Positions 13,411 to 24,474 of a DNA stretch of 64,000 nucleotides are shown here, piece by piece (position 1 is the stretch's first letter; every line of letters starts with the position of its first letter). The translations under genes and the position numbers were made by a program. The notes below the pieces were generated by a model that made no database searches, was not told the origin of the DNA, and worked only from the letters and a program-made list of their open reading frames with translations. Origin of the DNA: Lethocerus indicus (lineage: Eukaryota; Arthropoda; Insecta; Hemiptera; Belostomatidae); NCBI GenBank assembly GCA_019843655.1, contig JACDQD010000007.1:7437600-7501599 (forward strand), read 5' to 3'.

Positions 13411-14790
13411 TAGAGACGGAAATGATTTGTTAGTGTGCCAATTGTAGAGGGACAATACATTTCTCTTCCATCCAGGAAGAGACATCTTTCTATATTACTG
13501 TAGACAGACCGGAAAACCAACTATGGAAGGTAGAAATTGGCATTATCTCCAATATTGAAAGACGACCAGAGTTCATTCATTATTTTTAAAGCCCTTTCAG
13601 TCCCGTAATAACACTCCGACGATCGGTAATAACTTTGGCCGAACAAAGGCCGTAAGTGTGGCACACAATAAAAGACAGAAAATGGGACAGATAGCAACGG
13701 GGGGCACGTACACAAGTGTTCGACCAGTAATTACTGGACCCCCCGCAATGCGTTAGCCCTTTTGTGAGAAAGGGCTTCAAAATTTATTCTAACATACGGA
13801 CATCGAGGACACAAGACTAGCTGACAGTTTAGCGAAATTCCCTTCACGCCAACTTTAATATTTTTAAGGTTTCTACTCGAGAATGACGAGGCGAAACGTT
13901 ACTTTTTAATTTTGGCTCCGCACACAGTACTAAGCACGGGTCGGACAATAACCATTTATAGTCGGTAATACGCTTTTGTGTAAGTACAATGGTCTTTACA
14001 ACTACAGACCTACGGGTTATTGTTCACGGGACCAACGAAGTAATGAATACGACATCCGTTGGGCTAATCGGTATTGGATATTGTTTCAATCCCGAGCACG
14101 TAAGTCGGCGGTTTCAATCCTAAAATGTTCAGTTCCCGTTCGGTGTAGTATAGTATTTCTTCCACCGCTCATATCGCTGTAGCAGTGAAGAGTGATGATG
14201 CGGTGGGGGATGCTAAGAACAAAAGCATAGGGGTACCCTACGAGTGTTTCGGTCGTAATAACTCCGCCAATTAGAGGCAGGCTCTCATCCCTCCTCTGGT
14301 CCCAACGCGGGACTCTATAGCGGAACAAGTTTTATCAATTCTCACTCCTGGTATTCTCCGTTCCCGCACAACTATTCGAACAAAAGAAGGGTGATGAAAA
14401 TCTCCTCACATATACAAATTAGTGATCATAAGCATACAATTGAATTAGATAAATTTGGCCTCAATTGAGTTTCCGACCCTTGTCATTATCGCGGATGATA
14501 CACACTATCTTCCCGGAGCGGTAGAACGATAGGCTTTTACTTCGGCGGATATTTCGCACAGGACGTCCGCCAACCGCAAATATCAGGCCAGTGTGGGCGA
14601 GGACTACGCTATGTTAGACCAGTAGTAATGCTAAAATTTCGAATCCTCAATATTTCACCGAACCCCCTCCGCCCGACATCATCAACAGGAATAGCGACCC
14701 GGATTGCAAAACGCACGACTCTAAAATCCGTAAATAAGAACGCGTCACCGCTTCTAATGTATAGGTCCTCTCCCGTTTTTCTTATTTCAG
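13411..14790. other. Gene-free interval
   Basis: No supported gene. Overlapping minus-strand frames of about 64 codons at 13521-13780 occupy different phases and share no recognisable motif. The sequence becomes gradually richer in GC towards 14.7 kb. Confidence 0.55.
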
Positions 14791-14901
14791 TCCCCGGGCA
14801 CAATCGCAGAAAGCAATATCAAATTACAAGAAGGGAAAACGTTTCCGAACAATGTTTTCAAGATCAAAGAGAAAGGTGTGGGCGAAATTAATGGCCCGTG
14901 A
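14791..14901 (+). other. Candidate terminal exon after strong acceptor (unproven)
   Basis: A very pyrimidine-rich tract (CGTTTTTCTTATTTCAG) ends at 14790. The frame starting right after it stays open for 36 codons before TGA at 14899-14901. The residues are mixed and hydrophilic in a protein-like way (for example ESNIKLQEGKTFPNN). I do not recognise a family. Another frame through the same bases is also open, so chance is likely. An in-frame stop lies about 33 nt upstream of the acceptor, so the segment could only be coding if spliced to an upstream exon. Confidence 0.13.
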
Positions 14902-15885
14902 ATTATTAAATCGTGACTGTTATTTACGCCTACGCTTCTCCGAGCCCCATTTGAATTGCAGTCGATTGCGGAGCGATTCGTCTCGATCGAGGCGCTTACG
15001 TGGGGGTCCGCATTCCCTATACTGTATGAGGTATACAATAAATTCATCATTCCGGCAATAGAATTTTACCAGACGATTGTACCGCGATTATACTAAACGC
15101 GAAAAGGGGGAGACCAATCTGCGGTACAAGGCCACCCCCCGAGAATGTTCACGGGCGTAGAAAATACAATCAGTTCGGGTCCGAGCCATTGGGCGCCTAA
15201 TCGGCTACGAGGTTAGAGGCGCCGTCAAACCGAAGCCACCTTACGATTTTGCGCTAAAAAAACAGGCGCTGAATAATTTAATAGTAGTGTATATTTAGTT
15301 ATCAAAACGTAAACTTAGTAGTGCGGAATATTTCACTAACATTCTGATGCCCATTTAAAAGCAGTATAGCATCGAACGCGCAAATAAACAAGTTATTCTC
15401 TCCAAATCGTCATCATTTAAGAACAATAGTGACCATTCCTACGAGTACCACTTTCCTTTCTACCTATGCAAAATACCAATAACAATCATAAAGCAATAAT
15501 GTTCTGCACTGTGTCATATGCCTATGGATTTACATTTTGTAGTGCTATGAATATCTTTGTACGAAGATTTGAATTGAAAGACAGGACCACCTCCACCGCC
15601 TGTAAATTTGATATATTTTATTTCAATTATAAATAAAAGTATTGGCTCCGAAGGAACGGAACTAGAGGCGGGCTATAGGGGAGGATTAGTGGAGAGTAGA
15701 GGAGGGCTGGAGTGGTTTGGGTGGCGCATACCTTGCGGAACCCAGCGTGGGCCGCCCAAGGTACCTCTCTCATAACTCACTCGAGGGTTAACTTGGGGCC
15801 GGCGTTAGAATTTGCATCGGGAGCCCTCTGCTATCCCTGCGGGATAGTTAGTCTCCCCCGGCGTATCCCGGCACTTGGCATCCGG
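14902..15885. other. Gene-free interval
   Basis: An inverted pair GGCGCCTAA / TTAGAGGCGCC lies at about 15191-15223. An AT-rich middle section gives way to GC-rich sequence from 15660. No gene is supported. Confidence 0.5.
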
Positions 15886-15906
15886 CTCTCTCTCTCTCTC
15901 TCTCTC
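15886..15906. repeat. (CT)n tract
   Basis: A 21-bp CT run. It also serves as the pyrimidine tract in front of the AG at 15924-15925 that could open the candidate exon beginning at 15926. Confidence 0.93.
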
Positions 15907-15925
15907 CCCTTTGGCTCTCAATCAG

Positions 15926-16037
15926 CCGGCCCCTTGTCGTTTAATTAACATGAATGAGCGCCCGATCTTCGAACCCCAAGAACCGATCCTGCGACTTGTA
16001 CCGATGAGCAGCGATGGGGCTAAATTTCCCTACACGA
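15926..16037 (+). other. Candidate first coding exon with consensus donor (unproven)
   Basis: The segment follows a CT-rich tract and CAATCAG, and contains ATG at 15950 with A at -3. It stays open for 29 codons plus one base (beginning MNERPIFEPQEP) and ends exactly at a strong donor, GTAAGTAT, at 16038. A possible 68-nt intron follows to ...TTATACTCAG at 16105. If it is spliced, the frame continues only about 13 codons further before TGA, giving a small protein of roughly 43 residues unless another donor (GTAAAC at about 16133) is used. No homologue is recognised. The splice sites are seen; transcription and coding are inference. Confidence 0.17.
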
Positions 16038-16105
16038 GTAAGTATCGACAATATGCATGTGGATTTTAAAACACTACGTAATCGTGTTTTCTAAATTATA
16101 CTCAG

Positions 16106-17821
16106 ATTTTTGTCCGATATGGCTTTTTTATTCGGTAAACATTTGGTGAAACAGTAATTATTTTAATATTCTCAAACACGGAGGTGCGCACAACGAATAT
16201 CTTTAGAAAAACAACGCTTCACCGTAGCATTTGTTTGTTACACATTAGTTAATACAGAACAGGAAATTAGAAGTGCGGTGCCCATAAACAGGCGCCACGA
16301 TAATCTAAGAATCCGAAAGAAGGAGATGCCGCCTATTGGGCGGCTTGCCCTTTTCCGTGTCTGGTCTAAATATTTCAGGCGGCCGCCGTTCCCAGGGTAG
16401 TTTTTCACGGCGGGGGAGGCAGGATGGAAGAGGCCCACCGCCGACACAAAGAAAGGGGGAGGAAGAAATGCTCTCCACGGGAGAGAGGGAGGACCAACAA
16501 CGAGAGTGAGGGAGAGAGAGTGAGAGGGAGAGAGGGCCCCCAAACACCCACCGAGACCATCAAACCGCGGGGCAGTAATTTCATGGAGTTTATGGCCGGC
16601 TCCGGAGGCCCCGCTTTGAGCTATGTCTCTCTCTCTCTCAGCTCCCGCCCTCCAGCTATTCGGATACATCTTTTCCATTTTTATTATGCCGGGGCCCTGT
16701 ACCCCGGTGGTAATTTCTTCTATGTACCAACCCTTCCTGAACACCAGACGCAGTCAGCCCTACACAAAACATCTGTTAATAGAAGGCAAATGTTTTATCA
16801 TTTTTATATAGAGTTTTCGCTCCAGAGCTGGCAACTTCCTAAATTTCTTGAGGACGACTCTTCGGTTTAGAATGAAATTGTTACAATAATTTCCTCATTT
16901 CACAGTCGGATGATCTGGCCGCGGCCCCTCGCTGTAAACAACAGCGACATAAATCCCCCCCAAGAATCCCCGTAGTCATGAAAAACACTTCGCCCCAGGG
17001 TGGGACGCGACCCTACTAGTGTTTCGAGAGGGTGGCTTGATTAATAGACTCGGAATTAAATAACAAAAAAAGAAAAGAAAAATTCCACCTGCGGAAGTTT
17101 TGCCGCGGGGGTGGAAACTGCGGCGATTTATTGCCGGCGTCAATTTTTAACGGAGTCTTTTAATCTGTTGAGTTATTGTACTATTCGTCAAGCTGAAATA
17201 TCGATTGTTTCTGTGTAATTGAATCGTTTCAAAATTTATAACGTCCGTTATTAATAATTAACTACTCGAACTGGTTTTAAACCGAGCTACAATTTCTTCT
17301 TATCAGGAAACTATTTTTGTTAGAAACGACTTGTCACGATATGAATTGTGAATTTTCCCTTCATATACCTAGCAGAAGCATAAATTTTCATTTGAAACAA
17401 TTAACTAATTTATTTGTTAATATTACTTTTTATGACATTCCGCCTCGTCCGTTTCTCGATTGTGAAAATGGGCCAACTCAACGGGGCTGCGGGTACAATT
17501 GACGCCAAGAAATTCGACAAATTTAAGCCCATCCGGGAACGCGGTGAGGGGGCGTTTGAATTTCAGTGGGGCGCGGACGGTGCCTCTAAAATAGCCGAAC
17601 TCAATGGATCAATTACAGCCAAAGCGGCCGTCCCGGTCAATCACACTCTCCCAAACCAATCCACATTCATCGTCCTAGATGTTTTACAAATTAATAATAA
17701 AGAGCGTGTGATATTATTAATGACGTCATGATATATCACTCTGAAATATTTTAAATAAATAAATTTAATTGCCAAGAATGATTTAAAAATAATCAACAAG
17801 GTGTTGGTAATTATATTTCCT
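16106..17821. other. Gene-free interval with the window's longest (spurious) frame
   Basis: The 168-codon minus-strand frame at 16238-16744 crosses a purine-rich tract (16502-16536), where both strands are open in several frames. Its residues are biased to Ser, Leu, Pro and Arg, and I see no domain. The rest is AT-rich apart from a GC patch at about 17100-17150. The perfect palindrome TGACGTCA (a CRE-type site) is at 17721-17728. Confidence 0.55.
16502..16536. repeat. GA-rich purine tract
   Basis: Imperfect GAGAGGGA-type units, purine apart from a few T interruptions. Confidence 0.85.
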
Positions 17822-17969
17822 TTAAATTTATCTTAAAGTTTTCGTGTGTTTCTCTCTCCTCTCGTTGGTAAAGACCAAACCAGCGAGAGGAAACAGAAAC
17901 ACACAAAATCTACGGTATTCCAACCCCTCGCAGACCACAAAACAGGTATATTAAACTTATCTTAAAGTT
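17822..17969 (+). mobile_element. 110-bp foldback insertion flanked by 19-bp direct repeats
   Basis: The direct repeats TTAAAYTTATCTTAAAGTT lie at 17822-17840 and 17951-17969 and differ at one base. They have the look of a target-site duplication around a 110-bp insertion (17841-17950). The 5' part of the insertion folds back. GTGTGTTTCT (17844-17853) pairs with AGAAACACAC (17895-17904), and CCTCTCG (17858-17864) pairs with CGAGAGG (17884-17890). TTGGT (17865-17869) then pairs with positions 17879-17883, leaving a 9-nt loop. The 3' half (17884-17949) is about three-quarters identical to 58728-58794. There is no coding capacity and no visible poly(A) tail. The long duplication favours a retroposed short element over a cut-and-paste MITE, but the class is not settled. 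Confidence 0.55.
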
Positions 17970-19254
17970 ATTTCTCTCGAGAATATTTTAGGATATATTG
18001 CATGAATTACATTCCCGATGTTTAAATAGCAATATTTGCATACCACAAAATTAAAAAGTAAATACATAGAATATTTCTGTCATCTTGAATGCCTTCAACT
18101 CAAATGATCCTATGGGGATAGTGGGTCCTATGATGATTAGTGGCACTAGAAACTACACGAGGTGCCTTCCTGTCATAGTTGTTCACAGTCCACGCGACCC
18201 ATTGTCCCTCTGTCTCCGTCGTTCAGATCGTTTATTCAATGTTAGCTGGTGGCCTGGTTTTTAGCGCTGGGTTCAACCGGCACCCCCTCGGCACTCTGAC
18301 GCGTGTCCGACCCCCGTCGAGAGAGCAGCGGGCCACGCGCCCCCTTGATTAATAGGGAAGAAATTAAAAATAAAAAAAACGCGCTTTATTCTGGCGAAGG
18401 GGGGAAATAATGAAGGTGCGGCGGGAGGCGCTAAGGTGCTAATTAGCGGAGGCCGTAAATCCACGGGCCCTTCAACACGGCCCATCTGACATTTATTTGG
18501 GGGGTTATTATCGGCTTTAAAAACGCTTTTTCACTGTAAACAGAACCACAACACCGTTAAATATAAACTTCAAGCGCTAGTTAGACATAGAACAAATATA
18601 TTTCATTGTGCGATATACACGAGGAAAGAGTCCTAGGGTTTTCGAGGGTTTCATATTATTCCAAGCCGGAATTAAAACAGGAAATACATGAATTATTCCG
18701 ATCGGAATTATTATTGCAAAATTTTGTAGAAATTTTCTCTGATTCGCATTCCGGAATTCCATTTGGCCAACAAGTACAAAACAAACGCTCCTTCCCTTCT
18801 CGTGGATTCTTTATTTTGTTATTTATGCTTCCAAGAAAGATAATAAAGAATTCATGCTGTAAAAACTCGTTCGTTTAATATTTGATTGATCGACCGAATT
18901 TTCAATTTATTTTTTTAAATATCGTTTAGATAATATTTCTCCTGTTAGAACGACTCTCAGACAACCAGTTGTTTTTTACCCTTATCCCATTACAGGACCT
19001 ACCATAACCCTTCTAATTATTATCTAAGTAAAAAAACTAGAAAAGTCGTTGAATCCATTCTCTTCGTACTTCCCGCTTAATACACATTTCTGATTTAATA
19101 TTGAAATTAAACTGCCTGTCATACTTGATTTTCGATTCCGTTGGGCGGTGGTATTATTTTGACATCAGAAACTTTCATTCTAACTTCCATTTATTTCTTC
19201 CCTAACCAGAACACAATAATATTAAATATGCGATAGAACGGGGCAAACGGGGTC
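17970..19254. other. Gene-free interval
   Basis: AT-rich sequence with one GC patch at about 18270-18500. A 90-codon plus-strand frame at 18606-18878 is AT-rich and unrecognised, and its complement is open for 61 codons. No gene is supported. Confidence 0.55.
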
Positions 19255-19310
19255 TCAGGTGTAGCTCAGGCGGTACGTCTGGGTGTTGAAGTGTCGAATG
19301 CCGTTGAGGA
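19255..19310 (+). repeat. Possible tRNA-derived SINE head (weak)
   Basis: TAGCTCAGGCGG at 19262-19273 matches a Pol III A-box (TRGCNNAGNNGG form). TGTCGAATGCC at 19292-19302 is a degenerate B-box look-alike at a spacing typical of tRNAs. The sequence does not fold into a convincing cloverleaf and no anticodon arm can be defined, so a tRNA-derived repeat fragment is likelier than a tRNA gene. Chance is also possible. Confidence 0.25.
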
Positions 19311-21136
19311 TGGGTTCTGGAGGAAGATGGTAATTAGCGCCGGCTCGTAAATCTGCCGTTGAGGGGAGGCCGACACAGTCTCACCTAGCTCGCATAATAG
19401 CGCCCCAACCAGCCAAACCAGCACTACAGTTCAGTTCAGGTGCGGCCCCAAACCTCCGACCGACCCTTATTTATTGCCCGAGGAGTTTTTACCGCCCTCC
19501 TTTTTTTTATTTCTTTTATTACCGAATATCTGAATAAAGGGAGAGAGGCCGGCGATAAATCGAAGGGTCCTTCGGGACCATCTGGCATAATCCGGGAAGG
19601 GAGGAGGTATCGGGAGACCCAATTGAATTAGGGGCTCCGCGGGTGGTCAACTCGGTTCCACAACGGATTTAACCCGATAAATTCGATAAGGCCCTAATTT
19701 GACCCGGCGAGAATTCAAATTGCGCATAATGATTGACTGCGGCTGTACTGCGAATTATAGATACAACTGGAATTAATTATTTACCGCTCATTTACATAAA
19801 CAACGTGTGATTATGCCACAAGCAAAGAACATACTAATAACTCAATAGAGACCGGGAAAATTGTTATTAAGAGTTTGGAGATTATTAAAAATTAGAAAGT
19901 AAGGGATAACTCGTCGACATGTATAAATTCAAGTCAAAGACATCAAGCCTAATGCACACAGACTGCGCTACCTACACGAGAACCAAAGCCATTAGTGATC
20001 TTTTCTCCTCCCAAAAAAAATCGGTTAGGCCAAACCGAATTAAAAATTAAGTACCCCTACCCACCCGAAATATAAGTCTGGGGCTCTAAATAAGCGGGGG
20101 GAAGGTGGGCCTCGTTTATTATGGCTCTGGCGGCCGCTCAATGGCGCTATTTCGACACCGGAGGCATTTTAAGTGAACACCCCGGCCCAAACGCGCCCCT
20201 CGTTATTTTCTTTTTAGACCGTCGGGGGATCACGGAGAAAACAGTTTGTAAATCGATACAGGAGGGGGAAGGAATTCATTTATTATTTAGCCTTTGGAGG
20301 ATTTCTCAAAATCTTGAATGAACCGGGACTGCCCATCATTCTGAAGAAACAATAGCCGAAATTAATATTATATTCTTCCAGAATATAACAGAACAAACAT
20401 CACAGATGATGACTTCGTTGTGCTAACTACCGATAGTCTTTGGTACAAATAAGACCTGGATGAAAACAGAGTCAAAGTTATTTGAGTGGCAACTCAATTT
20501 TTAAATAAGTTTATTCAAATAAGTAATAAAATAACCACGCCCGGATGTCTGAACGTTGCCTGGAATTTCATTTCTATAACCTCATTCATTTTTACCGCGT
20601 TTCTTTAGACTGCCTCAATAGGTCGAACGTCTTCCTCCGGAGCGGTAAACGAAATTGAATGCTCCAATGCGGGCCGGGGACAATTTATTTCGCGGCGTAA
20701 ATTGTTAAACGCGTTCTCCGGTAATACACGATTTATGCGTAATATACGACCCGATTTATGGGGCGAAGAATACGGAGGACCGAGTATTTATTGGCAGGGT
20801 AATAAAGAAACTATTTGGAAAAAACGAGGACACAAATAGGCTGCCAATAACACTCAATCCTCGGGACGGGGAAAGGGTTTCGATGTTGGGGTCCGCGCAT
20901 CCGGTCGCAGACGGTTCATAAGACCCTTCAGCTTTATTTCCAACCCATCCCACCCCCTCAACCCATTGGCACTGTACCATTACTCATTCCTCTATCCTTC
21001 GGCTGGACACCGTACATCGTCCGGAAGAGACCCGGCCGAACGCGCTTTCATCGGCGGTCGGCTTTTTCACCTCTCTTTCACAGGTAAAGGCCGCACGCCC
21101 TCGCTCTAAAACTTTAATCGCGGTCATTACTCAGCC
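19311..21136. other. Gene-free interval
   Basis: GC-richer around 19310-19660 and 20100-20320, AT-rich elsewhere. Perfect 9-bp arms with a 3-nt loop lie at 20368-20388. CGATTTATG occurs twice close together near 20727 and 20753; this resembles homeodomain-type TTTAT sites but is too short to assign. A pyrimidine-rich acceptor abuts GTAAAG at 21083/21084. Confidence 0.5.
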
Positions 21137-21161
21137 CTCTTCTTCTTCTTCTTCTTCTTCT
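21137..21161. repeat. (CTT)8 microsatellite
   Basis: A pure trinucleotide tract of about 25 bp with a pyrimidine-rich 5' flank. Confidence 0.95.
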
Positions 21162-24100
21162 GCACCCATTCGTTTGAAAGTTTTAAGGGCACAGATTACT
21201 AACGCCTTTTCCCCTAGATCCTGCCGCTATTCCACGCTAATCTGCCTTTAATTTCCCCCCCCCTGTCCACTCGTTATCGTCCCGCCTGTGGGAACCTTTC
21301 TTAACGCGGAGGTTGAATTCATCAAGATCACACAATTGTCACTTAAAGAAATGTAAAGTTTTTAAATTATGAATTAATTAAATAGCTATTTCAATTTTCC
21401 TATGATCGACAGTAGAGAAACGCCGGTCAAGCATTTTACAAATTGGTATCCCAAATCCTTAATAATTCATAATTATTATAGCTTACTGTTCTTTATAAAA
21501 TAATTACATTATAACAGTAACACTGAAGACGACATTACACTATAAATGACATTGATGATCACTGAAATTGTACGAAATAGTTTCGTACATTAATTATTTA
21601 ACCTCCTGAAAAATATGGGATTATTCACGATTTTGGTTTAATATTGCCGACATTGCATGCGCAAACTGTTAATGAAAATTACCCAATATTTAATTTGGGT
21701 AATTTGGAGGTGACTCCAATATTTCTACTCGGAACTGTCTTATGTCCAAATTCAAAAATATAACATATATTTCGATATCGGTCGGTTATTTCCTACGCGT
21801 CGCTGTATTCCCATTTCCACGAACGATACAACTTTTAAGAAAGGATCTGCGGCGGACTTTTCGGAGCGGTTTAATGATTTATACCCCTCGCATAACTCAC
21901 GGAGTTTGATAGACGCTCGCCGGGTTAAATGGGAGTAGTTACTTTATAAAAGTTGAGAGCCGAGGCGTCACTCTCGCAGGGCTGCAGGGGAAGAAGAGAA
22001 AAAAAAAGCGACCACCACTCATTAAATTTCCGCAATCCGAAACTTTCTATACACTCAGTTATGCGTGGCTTCGCGAAAATTATTATCTAAAAAATATTAT
22101 CTCGAATACAGTACCGCAGGTTTAAGGATAAATCATTTATTATAGTCATGCCAAACATTCGGACCTGTTTCATGCAGACAATAAAATAATTATATATCGG
22201 TTTTTCCTCTGGGTGACTTCGCGAAAAAAGGAATAGTATATTTAGCTTCATTTATTTTGGAACTTCACTCTCGTTTATTTTAGACACTCACCACTAAACA
22301 TTTTATTGTATTCCGTTGAATACTACTGGACAGATAGTAAAAAACAAAGAAAACCGGTTTGGTTAAATATGAGAAGTGAATACAACTTTTAAGAGTTGTA
22401 ACACTTTATATGAGTACTGTGATATAATTAAATATTAATCGTATTAATTACATACTTAAATAACTTCCTCTATAGCAACTATTACAGAAGAAACGCCTAA
22501 CAAGAGTTGATATCACGCAAGAGAAAAAATATCAATCGGGAAATTAAAATTGTTACAGGATCAACCGCAGTAATTTATAGAAAGCACGAAATCGACCCCC
22601 GTCAACCAGACCATATCGTGCTGTAAATGAAACGGCAACAAACGTAATAGGGGGACCGAGAGAGAGAGAGGGAGGGAGGGAGAGAGGGAGAGGGATGTGG
22701 AGCAGAGTATTTAACTGCAGATATAAGCTATTATTTGCAGCTCCAATCGCAAAAGGGAGATATGAGACGGGGGGTGGGGGCTGTCGCCGGCCACCACCAC
22801 CAGCCCCAATCGCCCCGCCTCGATTTATTAACTTTGTCCCACCACCGATGCCCTTTCATTAGGCAATTTGAGAACGTAAAACTAGTTTCAAATAACAACC
22901 AAAGTATAAAACAGGAAACACGCAATTTCCTAGCGACCGATACCACTGGACATATACCAAAATAACGGGGGAGGAGGAAAGGGGGGGGATGGACGAAAAA
23001 TAACGAGGGCCCTTAATTTATTTTCTTAATCAATAGGAACCCTGGAAACGCGCAAAACGATCGTTCGCTTACAGTAAAAAGGGCCGTTGCGGGTATATAA
23101 CAGTGTTGCAATCACACAAAAATTATATTTTTTTAGACTGCCCGAATATTTATTTAATGACGCATTTATTTACCTCTATTTAATTATAGAATTGAAGTTT
23201 AGAATATTAAACTGAACACGGATGAAATTTTCTATATTAAATATCCAACGAGAACAATAAATTTCGGAACTGCCTTGGTCTCGAGCCGCCGTATGATTTA
23301 TAAAATCGATTAAAAAGACTTCGTTATAAATCTAATTACATGTAAAGATAACTACCGCGTGTTGGAATATTTTTTCCTTCAGGGTTTAACGAGCTGCGGT
23401 AAACTGTGTTCATCCACTCCCAGATTTATTTACGCCGTCCTGGGGATCCTTAATATATAATACAAAGGAATAACATACATATAAACGGATAAACTACAGG
23501 ACGGAGAGAGCGCGTGTCTTGTTTATAACTGTTGTTCAGTTTGTTGTAATGGCGTGACCATTGGGGAAGGGGAGGTGCGGGGTGGAGGGGCCAACCCCGG
23601 CGGAAAGCCCATGCACCATTAATCATAGGAAGCGCCCGGGCTTCATGAAGTCTTAAACGTCTTACTCAATTCATCACGCCGCCGGGTCGATATTCTCTGT
23701 CCGGGGAGAGCTTTATTCCCCGTTCCACGTGTATATTCACCTGAGGGAGGGGGGGAGGATTAATGTCCTCCAATGTTGTTAGGAAATAACGTATCTCTTT
23801 CAGACGCCTTTCGGCTATCGGAGACTCAATCGAAGGCCGTGTCCAGCCAATGAACGTTCGGAAAGAGTTACTCGATAGAAAATAAACGAATATTCATAAA
23901 TATAAAACTATATTAGGGGAAATTCTCAATCGTGGGCAGATTGAAAACTCGATTAAGGGCAAATACTAAAAATATTACATATACAAGACGAATTCGTAAG
24001 TAATTGTAATCCAATACTGTTACCAAGTGGTCGATACTTCAAATATAATTACTATTTTGAAATATAAGATTAATACCAGTAAGATCACATTTCGACAATC

Positions 24101-24445
24101 CGAAAACTATCCGAGGAAAATCGAAGGAACATTTATTTTCTGGTAGGGCCCTTGCCGGAAGTCAGAGTGGCGGATATAGGGGCCAGTCGGGCCCCACCGC
24201 GAGTCTGCATTCCTGGCGCCCACAAAACCGGGCGAAAAAGAGGCCTCTGGCTCCCCCTCAAATTGATCCCGCCCACCCGCCCACAGATAAGGGCCGACTC
24301 GTCGGAAATGGGAGGAAGATCGAAATCGCGTTTACGTGATAACCATGCAGAACGAGAGGTAAACGGGAAGACACTGGCACGCCGGGTTCACCCGTCTGGT
24401 GCGGGGGCGGGGGGAATGCAGTAACCAAGAATGCATAAAATATTT
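21162..24445. other. Gene-free interval
   Basis: Long AT-rich stretches with GC patches at about 23560-23760 and 24150-24420. A 9-bp perfect inverted repeat with a 3-nt loop (TGTACGAAA arms) is at 21569-21589. A purine tract is at 22658-22695. A T-rich acceptor look-alike ends at 23382 and is followed by 25 open codons. Nothing identifiable as a gene. Confidence 0.55.
22658..22695. repeat. GA/GGGA purine tract
   Basis: An uninterrupted purine run of GA and GGGA units, 38 bp. Confidence 0.9.
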
Positions 24446-24474
24446 GGGGCACCGGTCACGTGGACCGATGCCCC
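24446..24474. repeat. GC-rich hairpin, 12-bp arms
   Basis: GGGGCACCGGTC at 24446-24457 pairs with GACCGATGCCCC at 24463-24474 with one mismatch and a 5-nt loop. The predicted stem is stable for its size. With one mismatch allowed, a match of this length can occur by chance in 64 kb. Confidence 0.6.

Noticed and set aside
16238..16744. The longest frame in the window, 168 codons, minus strand
   Set aside because: It crosses a purine-rich low-complexity tract where several frames on both strands are open, and contains no recognisable domain.
20368..20388. Small perfect hairpins with 8-10 bp arms (also at 8193, 12291, 21569, 25483, 37618 and 57645)
   Set aside because: With short loops allowed, several such matches are expected by chance in 64 kb of AT-rich DNA, so none is called functional.
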